Positions 38,001-48,870 of a stretch of DNA of 64,000 nt are shown here, one piece after another. Source of the DNA: Symbiodinium natans (Eukaryota > Sar > Dinophyceae > Suessiales > Symbiodiniaceae); assembly GCA_905221605.1 (NCBI GenBank), contig CAJNDS010002294.1, forward strand, positions 405,501-469,500. The letters are read 5' to 3'. Each line of letters begins with the position of its first letter. Position 1 is the first letter of the stretch. The notes under the pieces were generated by a model that was not told where the DNA came from, did not search any database, and saw nothing but the letters and a program-made list of their open reading frames with translations. Both the position numbers and the translations under genes were made by a program.

Positions 38001-41000
38001 TACAGACACTTTCGAGGGCTTTCCAGTACTACCAGGTCCCCAATTTCGCGCAAACTTCGCGGTTGGATATTGATGTTGTTGCCGATGGCTCAGCGTGACC
38101 AGGCCAAGAACCTGCTGATTCTCTACGATGCTGTCGGGACACTGGCAGATGCTGTAGGCCTGCACGACAAGCAACCCGACATGAGATGACATCATGTGCA
38201 TCACGTGGCATGACAGGATGCTGTCGGCTGAACAAAAAGGTCGATCTATCGTGAGTCGATTTATCGTATATTGGTTTGCTGTGTCCGTCTTGAGGGCTAA
38301 GATGTGGGAAGAGCAAATGGCGTGCGGCTGGGATTTGAATGTTCTTGATGCATGCTCCATCACAGTCGGGTGAAACTGAAGCGCCGCACCATGGAGGCAT
38401 CTTCACGTTACCTTTCTTTGTAAGACTTCGATGTGTGTAGTATGAAGCAGGGATTCGTTGGCCGTTTGGGCGATGTTGTCTGAAGCAAGTTTAGTGATGA
38501 AATTTCAAAGGCAATTGGAGGGTTTAGGGATTTAGGGTTTAGGGTTTAAGGCTTGTAAGGGCTTAAAAGGGTTTAGGGCCGGGGCTGTGTCTACGTGAGG
38601 CAACTTCGTGCTTGCTGATGTTATTAAGGTGTTGTCTAAAGCGGCTCGAGCACGTTTCCAATTTGGATTTTTGGGCTCTGCTAGACGCAAAGTTTTTGCT
38701 GGATGAAGCTTCGTCTACATGGCATACTGGGGCTTGGAGTGAAGGTCTATGAGCGATTCGCTACTGAAGTGAATTGATGAATTGTGCATTGGTATGTTTC
38801 TTGAGAAACTTGCGGAAAGGCTTGCCTTGATGTGCACTTACTGCAGGCCATGGAAGTATGCCTTATTGTACCTTGCATGGGTGCTGCTGAAATCCATCTC
38901 GAGCCCACTCCTTGGATCTTGGATGTCGCCGAGCCCACCCCGGCCAACCCTCCGTGCGTTTTTCAAAGTTGCACACCCTGGAAAGTTATTTTTTGCAACT
39001 GGAGGGGATATGCCTGCAGCATTCCGCTTTTCCCATGCGCAAATATGTTTGGGGGGGGGGGGGGGGGGGGGGGCAACCAAAAACGCAGCCCCCAACCCCC
39101 CCGAGTTGGACAATTGATCACTTTTACTGCACAATATCCTGATTTGTTGTCACGGCTCCCTCAAGAGCAGGTCGCATTTCAGCTCTGAAGTCCTTGTGGA
39201 GGGGGCATGCATCATTCTGCTTGCAATGCTGCAACCGACCACACGAATGCTCCATCCTCGGTGCCATCCTCGTATCTGTCATCACTTTTGGAGGTTGACG
39301 CCTGAAAAGTGTCGACGGTCACGAGGGTGAGGCAGGTGTAGGGCGCCATCCTCGTAACTTTCGTCACCTTTAGACCACGATTTTCTGCTGACGCCTGAAA
39401 ACTCTCGAGTCACGAACGAGGATGACGCAGGTGGGGTGCGCCATCCTCGTAACTGTCGTCACTTTTGAAGATTCGTTTGGTCTTCGCATTTCAAAAGTAC
39501 AGACAGTCGCGAGGGTGGGGTTTTGGATCTCGGGGTTACGCATGGGAGAACGAGAGGGCGGGTCGGTTCAAGCATTTTCATGATATCAGAGACAGAAAGA
39601 GGGACAGTGATAAGATATAAAGAGATAGAAACAGGTAAAGAGAGAGAGGAAGAGAGATTAACGGAGGTCTTCGGCCTGTCTCCACTAACCCGCCCGCCTG
39701 TAGAAGCCGATCAGATACGACATCTGCAATGAGGGGTCGCAGTGAGTATGGGGGAAAGAGATCGGCTGGTTCACACCCGACCAGCCAAGTCGGGGTCAAA
39801 GGACTCCTCAACGATCTGGTCAACGACGGTCTGCCTGGATCGTAGGACGAGTTTGGTGAGGTGACTTTTGGAAAACAGGGCATGTGGGAGGGAGTTTGAG
39901 AGGAAAGGAGAGATACAGAGAGAGACTCAGAGCGGTGGGAGTGAGCCATAGACACAACGAGAGAGAGAGAGAGACAGCCAGCGCGCGGAGGTTCAGGGAC
40001 TTCTGCCCTGTCCTCCATGCCCGGTAGAATAACAAGAACAAGAACAAGAACAAGAACAAGAACAAGAAGAAGAAGAAGAAGAAGAGGAGAGAGAGAGAGA
40101 GCGCAACGCACGAAGCAGTGGGCCGTCGCGGCCGGGGTTCCCCATGAGGGGGACGTCTTTGCGGAGTAGAAGAAGAAGAAGGAGATAGTAAGAAGAACAA
40201 GAAGAAAAGCGCAAGGCTTGGCAGGAGGAACTGCGCACTCCAACGCCACTAGTGTAGACAGAAACATCGGTTCGGATCTTGTGTCTCGGATCACGTCGGT
40301 TATGTTCGCCGCGTGCATGATGCGTGTCTGCATCCGGGTTCGCGGCCCAGAGGAAACTGAGATATTTCAAAGTTAGGTTGGAGGACATCAAGAAGGTACA
40401 GTTTTTCCGATTAGCATACAAAACGAATTTCCCCATTTTAATATGCAAAAGATGAAGAGGATGTGAAGGTTTCCTATTTAGAAAAGTAGAGAAGCGAGAG
40501 GTTTTCGTCTTAACTATTTCCGCGCAGTGCCTAGATCGTGTTTGACGTCCTCAAACAGTTCACTGGCTACTGTGGCTGGCAGAGTCGTCTTCATTTGGTT
40601 TGCATTTGCTTGTCGAGCTTTGTTGAAGCTTCCCGAATTCGTTGTGCACCTTTTCCCCGATTTGTCAGATTTCATGTTTGCCTGGCATTTGCGTCCTGAC
40701 TCCCATAAAAAAATTGACAGACTTGATCCCGAAGCGAAAGCCGAAGGTCCGGAGCTAGACGTTGAGAAGTCGACAGCTCACTTTTCGGGGTGGCAGTTGC
40801 TTTCATGTGCTTGCGAATCTGCACTGACCGAGGTACAAGCAGCTGCTGCTGCAGCCAATGTTCCGCAAGTTCGAAGAGACTGCAGACAATGATAGATCAC
40901 TTGTTGCGCTGTTTGAGTGCCCTGGCTACACTGTCTTTGCTTAGGAAGGTTGCAGCCTGCGCAAGTTTTGCCTGCATGAAGCAGTGGAAGGAAGACTAGT

Positions 41001-42972
41001 TCGCCACCAACTCCTCTGCAAATGCACGTCTTCTACAGCAATAACGTATCAGTTTGGGTTTTTCCTTCAGACCCTCAGTGGTTTATTCAGCAATACCCGA
41101 ACGATCTGTACACCTGCACTGACTCGCCCCATCATCTCATATGAGGAGATTCGGGGAAATGTAGTGCTCAGCGGTGCTCTGCACCCATCAGCACCTCTGC
41201 AGCCTCCCACACGCCACTTTGCTCAGGTGCTTCTCATCTTTAGCTCAGAACTTGGGGCCATCTTTCATGCCCTACTGCAAGCCGCCTGATACACAGCTTC
41301 GAAACAGGAGGTGTGTCATCACATGTCATGCCCTCGAGCACTTACACGCATATCGACGCACAGCCGCACTAAGGCTCATTGAGAGATGCACGCGTCTCAT
41401 TCTCAGCGGCGCGCAGGCTGCTCAAATGCGCAGCACCTAGTCGGCTCCCGGCCATGATCCAGGTCAAGAAAAATGTGAGACTGTAGCGACTAAGTTCTGC
41501 TCCAATCCAGGCTAAGATCAGTGTGATTCATGGGTAGGCTAACGACAGAGTCTTAACGCGAATTCCATGGAGCTTGAGCCAAGCTTGTTTGCAGAAAATG
41601 CGCACTGTAAGGTGGATGCAGAACCCCAACGAGTTTGAAAAGCCAGACCGTGAGGTAACCGGCACGCCCTTTGCCGGCAAGGATCATGTCAAAAAGTTCC
41701 TTCAGCCGTGCAGGTCATGGCGGCAAGCATCGACTTGCTCTCTGGTGTAGTTGGCGGACTCCAAAGAAGAGTGTCCGAGGCACTTAGACACAGACTGGGC
41801 ATGAACAGACCTTTCGCCCTAAGATTCAAAAGGCAGCTCATCTCCTGCATTTCCCAGCATTGACCGGGTTCAGGTCCTGGCCCAGCAAAACTTCCTCTCT
41901 GTAGTACCGGAAGTGCTTAAGGACAGCGCATTGCAGGTGGGGTTCGATATCAGAAAGCTGGTCATGGCATCCCTGAGCCACTGCGCTGTTTTTGCCTGCA
42001 GGTCAAGCAAAGTGCTTTCGCACTTGTGGGTGATTCTGCTAGACATTGCATCGAGCACGAATCCCAAAACAAGTACGCAGCAAGTAAGTCCCGTTACATC
42101 CTATTGCAGAATTGGGCCCTACATGAGGCACCTTTCACCATTTTTGCCGCAGCTGCTGCCTCAATGTGCTCAGCCCAGCTTTGCGCATGATTCTGTTGTT
42201 GTAGTTGATACACTAGCCACAAGGGTTCTTGAGATCCTCAGGTGCAAAAGCTCTCCGGGAGAATACCTCCGCGACGGAGCCAGCCTTGTTTTTTTGAGTC
42301 ACATGGGGGTTGGCCCGGTGCTGTTTTATGCTGCGATTTCTCCAGTTGTTCTTGCAACTCCTTTGGTATTTGGCCAGCTCAGGTCAGCAACAATGCGTCC
42401 TGGGCCGTTGGAGAGATTTGCATCAAGGCTGAGACGACAATGTCGGGCTTGCATGGGTCCAAACTCACAGACTCCCATTTTGCAACAGGTCGGGCCAGAC
42501 TTCATGGCAAATTACTTGGACGATATCGCAGACGCACTTGTCACCACGTTGCAGAGGCCCTCAACTGTGCCCCTCCGTGTTCTGCGTGTCGTTGATGGAA
42601 ATGACCTACAGTATCAGTAGCGAATTGTACCAGCAACAGCAGAATGCAGCTTTCGCTCGCACAATATGCCACACGGATTGGCAGGTGCGCACAGCAGAGC
42701 AACAGGATGTTGACGTGAAGCCGGCGAAGATTGGCACCACAGCTTGCAGCTGCAGCTGGCCCAGGCTCAAGAGAGACTTTGGTTTTTGGCTTGCGCCATG
42801 CCAGGCAGAATGTCTGCATCACCTTGGGTCGCCTGGGTGTGGTGAGACCCTGACTGGAAACTTTGCCTTGCAGAGCTTCTGGGCCTCGAAGCACTCAGGT
42901 CTGTGGACCGCAGATGGGCAAGAGCTTTCCACAGTTTGCCCGGATCTGGTGCTTAGTCATGAAGGACCAGAA
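35099..42972 (+). CDS. TNPO1: Transportin (karyopherin beta-2) nuclear import receptor
   Basis: Importin-beta family HEAT-repeat receptor that carries PY-NLS cargo through the nuclear pore. Exons: 35099-35134, 35306-35338, 35581-35631, 35956-35985 and 36147-36203 (acidic loop), 36298-36332, 36394-36415, 36485-36532, 36621-36671, 36748-36786, 36852-36887, 36981-37006, 37470-37530, 37616-37681, 37763-37798, 37903-37938, 38000-38035, 38103-38182, 41227-41283, 41374-41427, 41612-41654, 41714-41765, 41833-41936, 42002-42072, 42128-42203, 42383-42430, 42489-about 42555, 42805-42838 and 42899-42972. Diagnostic matches include ESGVLALGAIAFGCM, LLRSISCW, VLDKNKRVQEAACSAFATLE, AKNLLILYDAVGTLADAVG, PSFMPYCKP, ASIDLLSGVVGGL, VKQSAFALVGD, SNNASWAVGEICI, ITLGRLG and QFARIWCLVMKDQ. 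The N-terminal HEAT repeats, one segment in the 3-kb intron after 38182 and the last 90-100 residues were not found. The exons at 42489 and after are less certain. A possible further exon lies at 43347-43440. Confidence 0.93.
38521..38580 (+). repeat. Interstitial TTTAGGG-like repeat in transportin intron
   Basis: Several TTTAGGG heptamers, some degenerate, stand in a row inside the 3-kb intron. TTTAGGG is the telomere unit of plants and of dinoflagellates studied so far. Confidence 0.8.
39051..39073 (+). repeat. 23-nt poly-G run
   Basis: An uninterrupted run of 23 G inside the transportin intron. Its length in the read or assembly may be unreliable. Confidence 0.9.
39255..39530 (-). repeat. 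Three diverged copies of a GCCATCCTCGTAACTGTCGT unit
   Basis: Units begin at 39263, 39345 and 39440 (spacing 82 and 95 bp). Each carries GCCATCCTCGTA followed by a GTC-rich word, and the first two are followed by GACGCCTGAAAA. The third unit matches, in reverse complement, the repeat at about 7448-7470. It lies in the transportin intron. Confidence 0.75.
39590..40200 (+). repeat. Purine-rich microsatellite region (GAGA, AAGAAC, AAG)
   Basis: GAGA runs near 39630-39660, 39905-39980 and 40086-40100 surround an AAGAAC hexamer array (about 40033-40070) that passes into AAG. The 251-codon minus-strand frame here is its translation (poly-Ser, Leu and Phe) and not a gene. Confidence 0.85.
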
Positions 42973-44013
42973 GCTAAAGATCAGATTCCACTGCATGGTT
43001 CTGCTATTGCCAGTGCTGCTCCCTGGCTCGAAAAGTCGAAGCTTCGGAAGACGCGAGGAGCAACCCCAAGCGCCCTGCACTTGCAGCTGAAAGCCCTTGT
43101 ATACCTGATTTAGACTAGCACATGTTTTCATGCCAGTAGTCCCGTCTGCCCCCGTTGTGGGATGCAGCAATACATGCAGATTGGATCGCGCATGATACCA
43201 CAGCAAATAGACCTGCAACCCGTAATGGCAACCTATTCTTGGAGCTATGCTCCAACAAATCGCGCAACTTGCAAGGCCATGCCACGCGTCAAGAGATGTT
43301 GACAAGCAGCCGCAGTGTCTTCATGAGTCCCACATTATTACTTGCAGGGTACAGCAATGTAGAGTCAATGTAGAGCAACCTGGGCAGGCCTTTCAAGGTT
43401 CAAGGCTGACTCTACGGAGCCTCAGCGCCGTTGCATCTGCAGGGGAAGTGCAAGGAGAAGATCGCCAAAGGAGCGGTCAGGCTTGGCGTCAGCAGCGACG
43501 ACGGACATCACACGATGGCACCCTGCTTTCAAGTTTGCAAAGTTTCGTCCCTGCCTCAAAAAAGGGTTGTCCATGCGTTTCTCAGGTGAGCTATCGCTGC
43601 CTGGATTGCGTCACTGACTTGCAGATCAAGAACATCGTCACAAAGGCGCTTTTGATTCGACACTCTGCACAATGACGGTGACACTGATCTGCAGATGACA
43701 GTAGAGCAGATGCGATTGGTCATGCGAGTGGTCTAAGCGGCTAGGTGGGTGCTGTGGACAAAGTCGAAGCCTGGTGGCAGCGCAAAAGCCACGAACGAGT
43801 CATGGGTAAGCCGCTTAAGCCGCTTCTCCTGCACATGCTGAGGAAGGCTTTGATGGTCTTGAAGGCGAGGACCGGGCAGCCGTGCTGGAAAAGGCGGCCT
43901 AGTCTTAGCTCATACCATTTCCCATTCTTGGCTGTAGCCGAGAGCAGCATCAGGCTTTCAACCCGGATGATTTAGATCGGTTGAGCTGTTGCCGTGGCAC
44001 AACGATCTCGAAG
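42973..44013. other. Probable transportin 3' end and intergenic space, unresolved
   Basis: The last 90-100 residues of transportin should be encoded here. A possible exon at 43347-43440 starts after an AG|G acceptor in the right phase and contains VEQPGQAFQG, loosely like the family block ending in AFRG. No stop-containing final exon was recognised. Confidence 0.35.
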
Positions 44014-47000
44014 GCTGGGGTAAAAGCCAAAGCTGCTTCCTCGAGCTCCAAGCCAGCGCGAAAGGCAGCTGCGACTCGCGAGTCAGACTCTTCTGCTGCT
44101 CATGAACTCTGTGAGGCTGCCAGCAAGCCCAAGCCAAAGGCGAAACCAGAAGCAAAAGCTGCAAGGCTCGAGCATCGTGAAGGATCATGACCTTGAAATC
44201 ACTGCGAGTTGAGAATAGCTGAAACAGGGCTCCGAAAGGAAAAGCCGCTCCAAAAGAAAAAGCCGCTCCAAAGGGAAGAGCGGCTCCGAAGGATAAAGCA
44301 GTTCCAAAGGCGTGAAACATCAATGAAGCGTGCCAAGATATGTCAAGAAACATCAAGAATCCCGAAAAGAAGGCCAAGAGCATAGCGTTGGGCTGAAGCA
44401 GCCAGGCCGCTGCCTTGCCACCTATTGCGAAGCAGCATGAGTTCTTGGATAAGGTGTGGCTCGTCGAGCGCTGGGTGTCGACAAGGGTCTGTGGTCCAAT
44501 CGGGCTTTGCTGGACAGGCTAAAGAGTACGATCTTGAGGCAGTGAAGGCCGATTTGCATGCGCTTTCGCTGTGTAGTGCTGCGTATGCTGCACAACACTG
44601 AATTGGCCGTGTGCAGGAAATGGTTGCCGAATCTCCGACGCTGATCAACGTGCAGCCAGCTGGGAGATGGCCCGCATGCTTTTGCAGCTCTTAAATCATG
44701 AAATTTAGTGAAATTTGTACCAGCGAACTAGCAGAAATGCAGATGAATGCATGCACAGGTCGGCACTTCACCAATTTGCAGAGAAAGGTGACGTCGACGC
44801 TGTGAGGCTCGGACTGAGGGCAGGCTTGAGCGTCATTGAACGTTTTGTTGCAACAGCGCAGCTTTCAGTCTTGAGAGGTGGTTGCTCGAGAATGGTGCCG
44901 ACCGAACCCTGAAGACAAAGGACCACGGCTGCGGGTGAAGCAATACTTACAAGCTCTGCAACGCAGGGCTGACCAAGAACGCCGTTGGAATTCTTGCGTA
45001 CACGATACGCATGTTAAGTGGGGAGATGCCACGCCAACAGGTTATGCTGAGGCAAGAGTCGGGGTCATGGCGTACTTCCCCAGTGCTTGGAGGATGGACA
45101 GACGCCAGAAGAAGTGGCCCACGAAGATGTTCAGGATGTTTTCAATGGCGAGGCCGTTCTGGGCAACAAACATCAAAATGTTTCGGTAGGCTGCAGCGCT
45201 TCATTCCAGTCCTCCACATGAGGATGATGAGGAGGAAGATGCAGAAGACGAAGGTGAAGAGGAGGAGGAGGAAGCTGAGGAAGAGGAACCTCCGGTGGAA
45301 GAAGAGAAGAAGGCCAATCAAGCCAACCAAGTGCAAGATAGTTGCTTGGGCGTGTGCATGTATGTGTGTGAAAGCGCGGGCGTCTTTCTGAATTCTCACT
45401 CCTTGTCGTTCTTTGCACAGGGAACGAAAAGAAAAGCACCTGAGAAGCCTCCAGGTTCTCCGGTAAAAACCGTCGCTCGGCAGCCACTATCTAACATGTT
45501 TTAATCATGTCATGATGGTATCATCTCGTTGTAGCTTGCATTTGTTTATGATTTTCTGTTCTTATGTTATTTGGCTTGACCTGCTTTTTAAAAGTGTTAA
45601 CATAACATTGTTATATGTCATTATGCCATTACACTATTATATTATTACATTATTAGAGATCTACAATGTTTATATGATTATTTTGCATGTTCATGTTATA
45701 TATTATGCTATGATGCTGTTGTAGTCGTACGTATAACGTTATTTCATTATGTTGTTACATTGAAATACTATAATTTTAGAATATTGACATCTCATCATAT
45801 GTTAATATAAGAGTACAGCAAGAACATCATAGTACTATAATTGTATAATATTAGGATACTAAAATGTTGATGTGCCAATATTATAGTATTAAAATAGAAT
45901 TATAGAAATACTATAACACTAGATTAATGTAAGGCTATCGTATTACAGTACTAAAATGTTGCAACATTTTACTCGAATATGATATTATCGTACAAGAATC
46001 TACTACTATTATATTACCGTACTTCGACATTATAAAACACTCAATGTTATCAGTATCTTGATGTGTGTTGTATTTGTTTGTTGCCTGAATGTGTTTTTAT
46101 TTCTATGATATTCATATATTAATACATGCTTAAGTCTGTTGATGCTATATTAATATTTCAAGATTTTTATATGTTTGGATTTCAGATCAATTGTATGATT
46201 ATATCATTGCACGATTACGGAATATTGTAAAAGTAGCAGACGCCCCACTACTGTCTCTGCCAGACCAAACCGTCAGAAGCTGCAACGCCGTCTCCCGCCA
46301 AGAAGGCCAGCAGTCGCTTGCGCGGGCATGTGGGAGATGGGACCTATGTCAAGATAACAAGAAGACAAGCATGTTTGTGACTGTCAGGCGAAAACATCAC
46401 GACCGGTGGACGCATCTGTGCCCAATCGGGACGCTCGGCCAGCATAATCAATAACTTGAACGAGAAGCAAAGCGCAGAAGGATTGAGGTAAGGTGTCTTC
46501 TTCGCGCCCTGAGGACACCTACACGGTGGCCGGCGACTGGCCCCCGCCTCATGCATGCAGAATCTTATCTATTGAACCTCCAGAGCTTGTTTGGTATATT
46601 GTTCACCTCGTCAGTCATGCCACACGGGCTTTTCTGTGCATTCGCTGGCTGCTCTTTAAATCATCGCCGACATCTGGATGCTGCCTATCAAGTCTATCAA
46701 GCTTGTCAAGAGGTCTGTGCTTCTGAACCAGACGAATGTCGGTGCCAACAACAACAAGTTCTACAGGAGAACCGCATATTCGAAGCCTGCTTGATCTTGA
46801 CTGTGTCTGCTAAGTTAGTCAACTGCTAGCAGTCCAATATGCGCGCTGCTTTGACAGGATACAAGTCCTCAAAGACACAAAATCCAAGGCACAGTCAGTG
46901 TCCTTTTTTGCGAGCTCGAGTTGCGACAGTTTCGCCAGTTCTTCTGTTGGACTCGCTGGGGACGTGTTGGCGCTGCCGGACAGCATAATCTCGCCCCTTG

Positions 47001-48870
47001 CCCCAGCGAGGACCAGCAATGTTTCTTCCATGGAATTCTTTGCGATGATACCATGTTACGCAACCCATGCTCCGCATAATGGGCCCTACAATGCCTGGTG
47101 AGACGCTCTTCACAATCAAACTGTGGGGCGTAAGCAACTGATTGCTGCTGTTCTCTTAAGCCCGTCGTTGCATCTTGTGCACAGGACTCTGCTCAAGCGA
47201 TATTCAAGGCCACACGCCGACGGTTTAGGATATCCCATGACATTTTCTGAGAGGATCCCGTGTGATAATCACAATGCACGTTGACCTGCCAGTCGAAGTT
47301 CAAAGACAAGTCTGGCGTGCACTATGTCGCTTGGCATGGTTGGTAGCTCTAATCTCGGACCATTGCACGAATGATGACGATGCCGTAATCCTGACTCAAC
47401 AGAACTTTTAAGTCAGAGTCGGCAAGCATTCTAGGTTTCAGAGGAGCCAATGCGCGTTCTACTGCTAGGAGGAGCCCTTTAAGCTTTCCGGAACGTGTGG
47501 CCTCAAGTCCACTGCCCAGCAACGTGCCCCATACACACCCCATGAACTGTCAGTTTTTAATTGGTGAGCCCAGCACCTTTTTGGATGCATTGCGCAAGAC
47601 GGAAGACGTCAGCAAAGCTCGTGAGCCAAGGTAGAGCATTCCTAGTGTCCTGGCAGTTTCCAACCATGCTTTCAAGTTGATGCCAGGATCTCAAAGATTC
47701 GCACGACTGGAAGCCTGTCATTGGCAAGTACACGCTAGTGGACACGGAGGAGCAGGACAGCCCCTCGCAACCTTTACATTCCTACTAGTAATGGGAGGTT
47801 TCTTCTGAAGGCCGGCAGCGATGAATCAAGCTTGAGGTGTGCATGAGATGGGTGAAGTGGCTGTACACAGACGGTGGACCTCAAACTAAGGTATCGGGTT
47901 GGATATTGGGATTGTTCGGCACCCCTACCGAAACCCCGAAGCCTAAAAAGTATGAACGCATCAATCATCAGCCAGATCCGACTGATTGAGCGCCCCGTCC
48001 AGGATGGTGATGGCGGTGGTGAATCGGCGCCGCTCGGGAAGCTCACAGAGCAACAGATTGAGAAGGGGCAGGTGGACGTCTCGGAAAAGATCAGTTTTTT
48101 GTGTCTCTGCTGAGATTGAAAATCTCCAGGAAGTCCTTCAGCGAATTGAAACAGCCCTAGCGAAGAAGAACGACAAGCAGCTCACGGACACTGACCGTGA
48201 AATGCGGTCGCGGCTTCATCGCTTCAGCCAGAGAACAAGTGAACTTCCAAGACCAAAGCTTCTGCAACTCGCCCTGCAGGATCTCTCCTCTGAGTACTAC
48301 ACCTTGATTCCTCACGACTTTGGCTTCAAGGTGCACACTCTTTCCACCCTCTGCAAGGTCATCTGAAGCTCTCAGTCAGTGCTGTCCTGACTCTCCAGGT
48401 GCCGCCCGCAATCAAAACACGTGAAATGCTTGAGGCTGGCCTATTGCAATGTGGGAGATTGTGCTCGAAACAAGGGGGCTTAGGGCACCTTTGGCAGCCA
48501 TGCGAAGAAAGTGCTACTATGTGCTACTGGTAAATCTAGTAATTCGCAGATCATCCTTGTTGCACGTGGCTTGGCAGCAACGACGGTGTACACAAACGTC
48601 CTGTGTTGTGCTGTCGTGCACCAGGCTGAAGAGGAGCTGCTGAAGTGTCTCGGAGCAGCTGTTAAACGAGTTGAGGGGATGCATGGGCAGTTTAAGCGAG
48701 CAAGAGGAGAAGACTTGCATGGCATTTGCATTTCATTGCATGGCAGTGCCTTACATTGCACTAGGAAACGTGCGCGGCTTAGGTTTTATCTTCGCATGGG
48801 CTTCGAGGAGGTGGAAAAGGAGGATGATGGCCTTCTGCCAATCAGTGTCCCCCTTTGTCAGCTCAAGCCT
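44014..48870 (+). CDS. PARP-family protein: ankyrin, WGR and PARP regulatory domains
   Basis: Exons in order: 44014-44141 and 44228-44309 (Lys/Ala/Pro-rich, four APKxKA-type repeats), 44406-44453, 44518-44567, 44759-44806 and 44878-44927 (ankyrin: SALHQFAEKGDVDAV then WLLENGADRTLKTKDH), 45210-45336 (Glu/Asp run), 45421-45462 and 46264-about 46353 (basic linker). The WGR domain is 46514-46539, 46713-46766 (LNQTNVGANNNKFYR), 46858-46888, 46939-about 46992 (WTRWGRVGAAGQHN), 47185-47208, 47293-47316 and 47687-47755 (WKPVIGKYTLVDTEE). The regulatory domain is about 47952-48071 (APLGKLTEQQIEKGQ), 48115-48330 (ending SSEYYTLIPHDFGFK), 48399-48434, 48625-about 48690 and 48808-about 48870. Such proteins attach ADP-ribose to targets, typically after DNA damage. 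The catalytic H-Y-E domain that should follow was not located. The first exon is also unknown. Ankyrin plus WGR plus PARP is a known protist/invertebrate-type arrangement. Confidence 0.88.
45505..46195. repeat. AT-rich island inside the PARP-family intron
   Basis: About 690 bases made almost wholly of A and T words (TATTAT, ATAATA, ACTATAAT), in sharp contrast to the balanced composition around it. It lies inside the intron between the exons ending at 45462 and starting at 46264. No reading frame or organellar gene was recognised in it. Confidence 0.85.

Noticed and set aside
39578-40333. 251-codon minus-strand ORF
   Set aside because: Mostly poly-Ser, Leu and Phe from GAGA and AAGAAC microsatellites inside a transportin intron.
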